Assembly: GCA_024278415.1 (NCBI GenBank) | Contig: JAJRTI010000390.1 | Location: forward strand, 1-27,151 | DNA: 27,151 bases | Direction of reading: 5' to 3' | From: Planctomycetota bacterium | Lineage (GTDB): Bacteria > Planctomycetota > Brocadiia > JAJRTI01 | Part shown: in pieces, positions 11,175 to 17,107 of the stretch | Layout of the letters: each line of letters begins with the position of its first letter | Numbering within the stretch: position 1 is the stretch's first letter | Made by a program: the position numbers and the translations under genes | Notes under the pieces: generated by a model | Seen by the model: the letters and a program-made list of their open reading frames with translations, nothing else | The model's database searches: none | Told to the model about the DNA's origin: nothing

Positions 11175-11204
11175 TTGCGGCCAGAGGGTGCGCCAGGGTA
11201 TCAT
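11175..11204 (+). promoter_or_regulatory. promoter TTGCGG-18-TATCAT for the dehydrogenase operon
   Basis: TTGCGG (11175-11180) and TATCAT (11199-11204) are separated by 18 bases and lie 46 bases before the GTG at 11251. The promoter would drive the four-gene plus-strand operon up to 14563. Its position argues against the longer reading from 11188, which would start within the promoter. Confidence 0.5.
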
Positions 11205-11250
11205 GCTTCGAGCCTGTACATACAGCCCATCTCTTGAAGAGGAGGCGAAT

Positions 11251-12213
11251 GTGAACGCCCTTGTGTTCGATGAGGAGCTGCGGCTCGACGCGAGCTGCCC
11301 CGACCCCGAGCCGGCGCCAGGCGAGGCCATCATCCGCGTGTCGCTCGCCGGCATCTGCAACACGGACGCGGAGATCACCAAGGGCTACATGGGCTTCCGA
11401 GGCGTGCTGGGCCATGAGTTCGTGGGCGTGGTCGAGCAGTGCGACGACGCGGCCTGGGTGGGCAAGCGCGTGGTGGGCGACATCAACTGCGCGTGCGCGG
11501 CCTGCGACACCTGCCGCGCGGGCGAGCCGCACCATTGCCCCAACCGCACCGTGCTGGGCATCGTCGGCCGCGATGGCGCGTTCGCGGAGCGCCTTCGCCT
11601 GCCCGTGCGCAACCTGTACGAAGTGCCCGACTGCATCGGCGACGACGAGGCCGTGTTCGTCGAGCCGCTGGCCGCGGCGTTCGAGATCCTGGAGCAAGTC
11701 GACGTCTCGCCCGGCCACCGCGTCGCCGTCCTGGGCGACGGCAAGCTTGGCCTGCTGTGCGCGCAGGCGCTCGCCACGACCGGCTGCGACCTGGTAGCAA
11801 TTGGCCGGCACGAGTCGAAGCTGGGCATCCTCGCAGCCCGCGGCATCGCGACCGCGCTCGCGAGCGAACCGCCTGCGGGCAAGTTCGACGTGGTCGCAGA
11901 GTGCACCGGCGCCGCGGCGGGCTTGGAGACAAGCCTGGGCATGGTTCGGCCCAAGGGCACGCTCGTGCTCAAGAGCACGGTCGCCGGGGGGCAGGATCTG
12001 AACCTGGCGCCGATCGTCATCGACGAGATCACGGTCGTGGGCTCGCGCTGCGGGCCGTTCCCGAGGGCCCTTGCCGCGCTGCGCGGCCGCGAGGTCGGTG
12101 TGCGCGAACTCATCACCGCGCGCTACCCGCTCCGCGAGGGCCTGGCCGCGTTCGATAGGGCGCGTGAGCCGGGCGTGGTAAAAGTGCTTCTGGATGTTGC
12201 ATCGTGCCGCTGA
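11251..12213 (+). CDS. zinc-dependent MDR-family alcohol/polyol dehydrogenase
   Basis: This 320-residue medium-chain dehydrogenase oxidises or reduces a sugar-, polyol- or alcohol-type substrate with NAD(P). Catalytic zinc ligands are C36 (G-I-C-N-T-D), H55 with E56 (G-H-E) and E138 (V-E-P-L-A). The structural zinc lobe is complete: C82, C85, C88 and C96 with the normal C-x2-C-x2-C-x7-C spacing. The nucleotide-binding loop is G-D-G-K-L-G at 162-167. The GTG at 11251 is chosen because AGGAGG lies 7 bases upstream; upstream codons have no such site. It is the first gene of an operon with a deacetylase-fold protein, a DegT aminotransferase and a small protein. The order dehydrogenase then PLP aminotransferase fits oxidation of a hydroxyl followed by transamination. 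The substrate is not determined by sequence. Confidence 0.9.
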   Translation: MNALVFDEELRLDASCPDPEPAPGEAIIRVSLAGICNTDAEITKGYMGFRGVLGHEFVGVVEQCDDAAWVGKRVVGDINCACAACDTCRAGEPHHCPNRTVLGIVGRDGAFAERLRLPVRNLYEVPDCIGDDEAVFVEPLAAAFEILEQVDVSPGHRVAVLGDGKLGLLCAQALATTGCDLVAIGRHESKLGILAARGIATALASEPPAGKFDVVAECTGAAAGLETSLGMVRPKGTLVLKSTVAGGQDLNLAPIVIDEITVVGSRCGPFPRALAALRGREVGVRELITARYPLREGLAAFDRAREPGVVKVLLDVASCR

Positions 12214-12231
12214 GTAGGAGTGCGCGCAACC

Positions 12232-13182
12232 ATGGATGGCGAGCCCACAACGCGTAGGCGATTCGTTGTGACGGTCGACGACCCCGGCGGCCTCATCCAG
12301 GACGTCCCGACGCTCCAGCGAGTCGTGGACTTTCTCGGGGAGGTGGGCGTGCCAGCGTCGTTCTTCGTCGTCCCGCGCGGGAAGGGCGGGTGGCGGGTGG
12401 ACCAGGCCCACGAGTGGCTCGCGGCCGCGCACGACGCGGAGCGCCAAGGACACGACTGCCAACTCCACGGCCTCGACCATGCCGGGTGCGAGTTCGGCCC
12501 GTTCCCTTCCTTCGTCCGGGCCATGAGCGGGGGCGATCCCGACGCGCGGCTCCGCTCGGATTGGGAACGCGATGGCCACCTGTGGCGCCGCGAGGTTTGT
12601 GGGGAGAAGCTGAGCACCGCGATTGATCTGTTCCAGAATGCCTTCGGCCGCCGGCCGCTGGCGCTCAGAACCGGCGCGCTCTCGCAAGCGCCAGAACTCT
12701 ACGACGCGGTAGCGGACGTGGGCATGCGATACGTCTCGAACCGGGTCGTCGACCCACGCGGCTGGGCGTACATCGCGGGGCGGTATGACGCGCCCGGCGA
12801 CTGGGACCCATGCGTGCCGCCAGGCCCCTACCGCCTCACGAAGCGCGTCATCGACCTCCCCATGATCAGCGAGTACGCCTGGCGCCTGACAGAGGAGAAG
12901 ATCGAGCCGCATCTGGCGCTCGCGCGGGAAGACTTGCAGCGCGTGTATGCCGCGGATGGCGTGTTCCTGCTAATCTGTCACGTCCAGGAGGCCGGCGCGC
13001 CGGCGCCGCACTCCCGCGATCTGCTGCGCAAACTGTTCCAGGCCACGCGGCAAGACTACAACGTGACTTTCCTGACCGTGTCTCAACTCATCGCCGACAT
13101 CGAGAGCGGAGCGGTTCGCGTTCGCGACTTCGACCCCAGCGCCATGGAAGGAGAGAACTACAATGGGCATCGACCGGTTTGA
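12232..13182 (+). CDS. polysaccharide-deacetylase (NodB-fold) family protein
   Basis: The 316-residue protein has the NodB-type metal site: T-V-D-D at 14-17 for the first Asp motif, and H79-x3-H83 in L-H-G-L-D-H. A-S-F-F-V-V at 42-47 is a typical core strand, and R-T-G-A-L with later I-C-H-V-Q-E may supply the remaining catalytic loops. Such enzymes remove acetyl or related groups from amino sugars or act on other C-N bonds. No signal peptide is visible, so a cytoplasmic, soluble substrate is likely. ATG 12232 is preferred over GTG 12220 because AGGAG (12216-12220) overlaps the GTG but is 11 bases from the ATG. The start lies 18 bases after the dehydrogenase stop, and the 3' end overlaps the aminotransferase by 20 bases. 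Confidence 0.82.
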   Translation: MDGEPTTRRRFVVTVDDPGGLIQDVPTLQRVVDFLGEVGVPASFFVVPRGKGGWRVDQAHEWLAAAHDAERQGHDCQLHGLDHAGCEFGPFPSFVRAMSGGDPDARLRSDWERDGHLWRREVCGEKLSTAIDLFQNAFGRRPLALRTGALSQAPELYDAVADVGMRYVSNRVVDPRGWAYIAGRYDAPGDWDPCVPPGPYRLTKRVIDLPMISEYAWRLTEEKIEPHLALAREDLQRVYAADGVFLLICHVQEAGAPAPHSRDLLRKLFQATRQDYNVTFLTVSQLIADIESGAVRVRDFDPSAMEGENYNGHRPV

Positions 13183-14317
13183 CGGCAAGGAAATCGAGTA
13201 TCTGAAAGAAGTGCTGGCCTCGGGCCGGCTGTCCGGCCAAGCCACGGGGTTCAAGGGCAAGGTGGAGGCGGCCTTCGCTGAGGCCTATGGGGTCAAGCAC
13301 GCGATCGCGGCGAACTCGGCCATGTCGCTGCTCATCTCGTCCATGTACGCGGCCGGCGCGGGCGCGGGCGACGAGGTGATCTGCGACCCGCTCGTGCAGT
13401 TCCATGCCATCTCCGTGCTCTGGCAGAACGCCCACCCCACGTGGGCCGACGTGTGCGCGGACACGTGGCTCATGGACCCCGCGTCCGCGCGGGCCAACAT
13501 CACCCCGCAGACCAAGGCGATCTGTTGCACGCACCTCTGGGGCCTGCCGTGCGAAGTCGACGCGATGCGGCAAGTCGCGGACGATGCCGGGGTGGTGCTG
13601 ATCGAGGACTGCGCGCACGCGATGTTCCTCCCCTACAAAGGCAAGTTCGCCGGCACGTGGGGACACATCGGCGTCTTCAGCCTCTGCCAAGGCAAGCACA
13701 TGACCACCGGCGATGGCGGCATCGCGCTGACGGACGACGACGAATTGGACCGGCGCATTCGGAGCATGATCGCGTTCGGCGAGTCGCCCCCTCAACTGGC
13801 CACCGTGTTCCGCATGACGGAGTTGCAGGCCGCGGTCGCGCTCGCGCAGTTGGAGAAGGTCAAGGGGTATATCGAGGAGTATCAGAAGTCGTACCGCGTC
13901 TTGGACGATGTGGTGGCCGGCTGCAAGTGGCTCCAGCCGCGAGCAATCAAGGAAGGCTGCGGCAACTCGCCCTACCTCTTCTCGTTCTTGTTCCGAGGCT
14001 ACGAGCACGGCATCGAGTTGGACGCGTTCAAGCAAGCGCTGTTCGACACGGGCGAGAACTTCAACGTCGGTTTCACCCAAGTCCCGGCATACAAGTACAA
14101 ACTGTTCACCGAGCCGATGGCGTACCAAAACAAAGGCTGCCCCATCCATCGCTGCCCGTATTACAAAGGCGACTACGAATATCGAGACGGCTTGTGCCCG
14201 ACCGCGGAGGCCATTCTGCCCCGGCTCGTGAACATCAACTGCATGGTGGCCGAAGAGGACGCCCGGCGCATCGCCGACGCGCTCGGCCGGGCCATCGCCG
14301 AAGTGGAGGGCGCTTGA
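13163..14317 (+). CDS. DegT/DnrJ/EryC1/StrS-family PLP aminotransferase
   Basis: This 384-residue protein has the sugar-aminotransferase signature. K178 in Q-G-K-H-M-T-T-G-D-G-G is the PLP-binding Lys, and E148-D149-C-A-H contains the Asp that pairs with the pyridine nitrogen. The family transfers an amino group from Glu or Gln to keto sugars or keto-cyclitols for nucleotide sugars, antibiotics and surface glycans. Length is normal and all key residues are present. A GGAG-type site lies about 9 bases before the ATG, inside the deacetylase gene, and the 20-base overlap shows tight coupling. With the MDR dehydrogenase two genes upstream it forms a plausible oxidise-then-aminate pair. The C-terminal Cys cluster (C-P-I-H-R-C-P-Y) is noteworthy; its role is unknown. 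Confidence 0.92.
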   Translation: MGIDRFDGKEIEYLKEVLASGRLSGQATGFKGKVEAAFAEAYGVKHAIAANSAMSLLISSMYAAGAGAGDEVICDPLVQFHAISVLWQNAHPTWADVCADTWLMDPASARANITPQTKAICCTHLWGLPCEVDAMRQVADDAGVVLIEDCAHAMFLPYKGKFAGTWGHIGVFSLCQGKHMTTGDGGIALTDDDELDRRIRSMIAFGESPPQLATVFRMTELQAAVALAQLEKVKGYIEEYQKSYRVLDDVVAGCKWLQPRAIKEGCGNSPYLFSFLFRGYEHGIELDAFKQALFDTGENFNVGFTQVPAYKYKLFTEPMAYQNKGCPIHRCPYYKGDYEYRDGLCPTAEAILPRLVNINCMVAEEDARRIADALGRAIAEVEGA

Positions 14318-14332
14318 CGCGCTGACGCTACG

Positions 14333-14563
14333 ATGGACGATCTCAGCAAACTGTGCGACGAGACCAGCCGCAAAATCATGGACATCGTCGAGGAACTTCA
14401 GCCGGCCACGGCCGGCCAAGTCCAGGCGGAGCTTGCGCGGCGGCACGGCATGGCCGTCGAATTGGACCCACTCGTGCGATACATGGAGTGGCTGCGGTCC
14501 AGCTTCCCGCGGAAACTCGCGCACGCCGGCCCGGACGCGTGGGTGGTCATCGACCTTGCGTGA
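14333..14563 (+). CDS. small winged-helix-like hypothetical protein
   Basis: This 76-residue protein starts 15 bases after the aminotransferase stop in the same operon. The first ~40 residues have helix-turn-helix rhythm: S-R-K-I-M-D-I-V-E-E-L then P-A-T-A-G-Q-V-Q-A-E-L, as in small ArsR-type winged helices. The rest is short and ends W-V-V-I-D-L-A. It might regulate the operon or be a small partner of the aminotransferase. The ribosome binding site is weak. No catalytic motif is seen. Confidence 0.55.
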   Translation: MDDLSKLCDETSRKIMDIVEELQPATAGQVQAELARRHGMAVELDPLVRYMEWLRSSFPRKLAHAGPDAWVVIDLA

Positions 14564-14664
14564 GGGGCCAGGGGAGTTCCGATTGTGGCGTCCCGGAGAT
14601 TCGTCAGCAGACTCTTGGGCGGCCCTCGGGCGCTTTCAGATCGATGCAGGCCCCAGACGCTCGC

Positions 14665-14701
14665 GTTCTGCACCCGTGGGTCGGCTCCGCCATCCGTGGG
14701 A
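14665..14701. repeat. 37-base dispersed repeat, copy 2
   Basis: This matches 11128-11164 with one mismatch. It lies between the small winged-helix-like gene and the convergent glycosidase, just before an inverted repeat (14705-14745) whose loop carries the shared TTGCGGCCA. Confidence 0.8.
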
Positions 14702-14704
14702 ATC

Positions 14705-14745
14705 CTCCGATCCCTTTGGTTGCGGCCACAAGCCTAGGATCGGAG
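14705..14745. terminator. 9-bp inverted repeat between convergent genes
   Basis: CTCCGATCC (14705-14713) and GGATCGGAG (14737-14745) are perfect complements around a 23-base loop. AAAA follows on the plus strand. The position between convergent genes suits a shared terminator, though the loop is long and a T-run is absent on the plus strand. Confidence 0.4.
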
Positions 14746-14752
14746 AAAACGG

Positions 14753-16867
14753 TTAGAGCGGCAGCGACATCTCTTCGCCAGGCTCGAGCGTGATGGTTTC
14801 CTCCCACGCCGCGGCGCCGGCGGCGCGCACGCGGATGGTTTGGCGACGGTCGGAATCGTTGGCCACTTCGGCGGCGATTCGGTCGCCCGTGCGCGATGCG
14901 CTCACGAGCAGACCCACAGGCACACGAAGCCGCTCGAAGGAAACGTCCCCCCAGTCGCCGGGCACCCCGGCGAAAAGCTCGACTACGTCATCACGCCGGC
15001 GCACCAGCAGCAGGTTGGCCGCGTGGACGAACGCTCCGTGCACCGTATGATACCAGGTCTTGGAATAGATCCCATCTGGGCGCACGGCTTCGGCGATGCC
15101 GCCGAGCGTGGTCGTGAATCTCGCGGCCATTTCGGCCATGCGCGCCGCGCCGTCCATGCCGAGCCGCGAGAACGCCGCGCTCACGTTCAAATGCATCCAC
15201 GGCACCACGCGATACCCGTGGTTCCACCAGCGCATGAGACCTTCGGGGCCGGTGGCTTCGTCGATTTCCGCCTGTAGCGTCTTTTCGTCCACAAGGCAGC
15301 CGAACAGCCCCACGTACGACGCGTCCGCGCGCACCGAGGCCTTCGGATGCCGGCTCGCCCGCACCAGACCGTCGAACCGGTTGACTTCGATGCCGCGTTC
15401 GAGCTTGGGCAACAGACGCTCCCACCGAGGATCGGCCTCTCGTCCGAGCAGCGCGGCCGCGTCGCGCGCGGCGCGCACGGCTTCGATCGTCGCCAACAAG
15501 GTGCGGATCGGGTTCGGATAGTACACCACCTTGCCGTTGATGCGCTCCTTGCCGTTGGGGCCGGAGCTGCGGACGATCTCCGCGTGATCGTCGAACTCCT
15601 CGACACAAGCGCCCAACAGAAACTCCAGCGGCTCGACGAGGCAATCCCAATACTCCTCCAGCACGCGCACGCGGCCCGAATACTGGTAGAGCTGCCACAC
15701 GTGGAGCGCGATGTTCGCGGTCATGAAGTGTCGCTCTTCCAATAGCTTCTCTCGCGGCGTCGGTTCGGCTTCCCCCGACGACGACAGCGGCGCAGGGCAG
15801 GCCGCGCCCGGCAGGCCGGCGTCCCGCGCCCGTTTGCGCAACGCGGGAAGCGCGTGTTTCCAGAACTGAATCACCCGCTCGGCTTCCACCATTCGGTTCG
15901 CGCCGAGCAGCGCCATCATGCTGTACGACACGTCGTACGAGTTCACGTCGTTCCACCACATGCCCGGATAGCTGCCTACCGTGATCCCGCCCAAGGTGGG
16001 ATGCTGATGGGCGCGCACGACGTAAAGGCTCGTGCGGTAGAGATCGTCAAGTTCGCCATGGGCAAGACGCACGTCCGAGCGCGCATCGAATTCCTGCCAC
16101 TCCGCTCGATGACGCTGTAGGACGGACTCGTAGTCGAAATGATCGAGCAGTTGTGCGGCCGGCGCGTCCTCCTCGTGAGAGCATTGCACGGCAAAGCTCA
16201 ACTCGAATTCGCCCTCCACCGGCGCCTCGATGCCGGGTTGGCGGTTGTAGCACTCGACCCACGTGGCCTTCGGATGGTCGCAGAGGAGCCGGCCCGGCGT
16301 GCTCGGCCATCCGTCGCCTTCGATTCTGAAATCGAGGCGCTGGGCGGCCGCGCTTGCCGATTGCGGCCGGTCGATCACCACTCGCAGCGGCCCGGCCGGG
16401 AATGCGGACCGGACGAAGAACTGCATCGCCATGTCGTCGCCGTGCGCGTTTCCCGAGAAGTGGTGAACGAGCAGATGGTCGCGGGTCAGGAAGGTCGTGA
16501 CTTCGAGTTCGGCATAGCCCAGATGGCCGCGCGTGATGAGGAGTCCCGACCGCGCGTCGAAGCGTTGCTTGGCCTGGTCGATGCCGTCCGCGTGCACGCC
16601 CTTGCGCACGATGTACCCGCACTGCAACAGGTTCAGCACGCCACGCGCCGGGCGCTTCCGCGTGTCCGGCCGGAACCAGCCGGTAAACGTCGCGCCGGTC
16701 GGATCGTGCGCGGGCATGCTGTTGCCGTAGGACCAATGCTCGTGCCCCGAGCAAGCGCCCATCGCGCCCGCGTACCCGATCAGCACGTGCTCGACCCCGT
16801 TCCCGAGGATCATCGGGAAGTAAGGCTTGCCGGAAGCCAGGACGGCGCCGACGTCATGCGGATTCAT
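14753..16867 (-). CDS. six-hairpin glycosidase, GH95/GH65-like
   Basis: The ~704-residue protein has the two-part layout of GH95/GH65 enzymes: an N-terminal beta-sandwich (~1-250, beginning with G-N-G-V-E-H) and a long alpha/alpha barrel. Barrel hallmarks are S-Y-P-G-M-W-W-N-D-V near the start of the helical part, F-M-T-A-N-I-A-L-H-V-W in mid-barrel, and S-G-P-N-G-K-E-R-I-N-G-K, where relatives carry a catalytic Glu. The C-terminus is a short beta region. There is no signal peptide, so it acts in the cytoplasm on an imported oligosaccharide, possibly fucosides or a disaccharide. GTG 16885 would add six residues, but ATG 16867 has GAGG about 9 bases upstream and is preferred. It converges on the dehydrogenase/aminotransferase operon. 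Exact family and substrate are uncertain. Confidence 0.75.
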   Translation of the reverse strand: MNPHDVGAVLASGKPYFPMILGNGVEHVLIGYAGAMGACSGHEHWSYGNSMPAHDPTGATFTGWFRPDTRKRPARGVLNLLQCGYIVRKGVHADGIDQAKQRFDARSGLLITRGHLGYAELEVTTFLTRDHLLVHHFSGNAHGDDMAMQFFVRSAFPAGPLRVVIDRPQSASAAAQRLDFRIEGDGWPSTPGRLLCDHPKATWVECYNRQPGIEAPVEGEFELSFAVQCSHEEDAPAAQLLDHFDYESVLQRHRAEWQEFDARSDVRLAHGELDDLYRTSLYVVRAHQHPTLGGITVGSYPGMWWNDVNSYDVSYSMMALLGANRMVEAERVIQFWKHALPALRKRARDAGLPGAACPAPLSSSGEAEPTPREKLLEERHFMTANIALHVWQLYQYSGRVRVLEEYWDCLVEPLEFLLGACVEEFDDHAEIVRSSGPNGKERINGKVVYYPNPIRTLLATIEAVRAARDAAALLGREADPRWERLLPKLERGIEVNRFDGLVRASRHPKASVRADASYVGLFGCLVDEKTLQAEIDEATGPEGLMRWWNHGYRVVPWMHLNVSAAFSRLGMDGAARMAEMAARFTTTLGGIAEAVRPDGIYSKTWYHTVHGAFVHAANLLLVRRRDDVVELFAGVPGDWGDVSFERLRVPVGLLVSASRTGDRIAAEVANDSDRRQTIRVRAAGAAAWEETITLEPGEEMSLPL

Positions 16868-16991
16868 CTTGATCAACCTCGTCACGTTTTGGCCGGCCGC
16901 GGCGGGGAAAGGAGAAGGACAAGAAGCAGGGCAACAAGCGAACCCAAACGACTGCCGAAATAGGGAGGTTGGGGCATGTGTTTCTACTTAT

Positions 16992-17020
16992 CCTTCAGTG
17001 CTCTCTGTGACCTCAGTGAG
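16992..17020. repeat. remnant of CACAGAG-type repeat (right-arm-like)
   Basis: This stretch resembles the right arm of the elements at 19991-20336 (CTCTC-GTGACCTC core) with a few mismatches. It lies just beyond the 3' end of the Mod gene, marking the outer end of the restriction cassette. Confidence 0.55.
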
Positions 17021-17053
17021 TAAACAATTGCGTGCAGAGCCTCTGTCTCTGAT

Positions 17054-17070
17054 CCCGTGCAGAGCACGGG
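17054..17070. terminator. 7-bp hairpin after Mod
   Basis: CCCGTGC (17054-17060) and GCACGGG (17064-17070) pair around loop AGA, 38 bases beyond the Mod stop codon. GGTTTCT follows on the plus strand, while no T-run follows in the direction of Mod transcription. It is a possible end of the cassette transcript. Confidence 0.35.
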
Positions 17071-17107
17071 GGTTTCTAAGATAGACCAACCCCTCTATGG
17101 CCTCCCT

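Noticed and set aside
9916..12912. 998-codon minus-strand frame
   Set aside because: Antisense across three plus-strand genes with clear domains; composition is that of a shadow frame.
13088..14524. 478-codon minus-strand frame
   Set aside because: Antisense to the aminotransferase and the small winged-helix-like gene.
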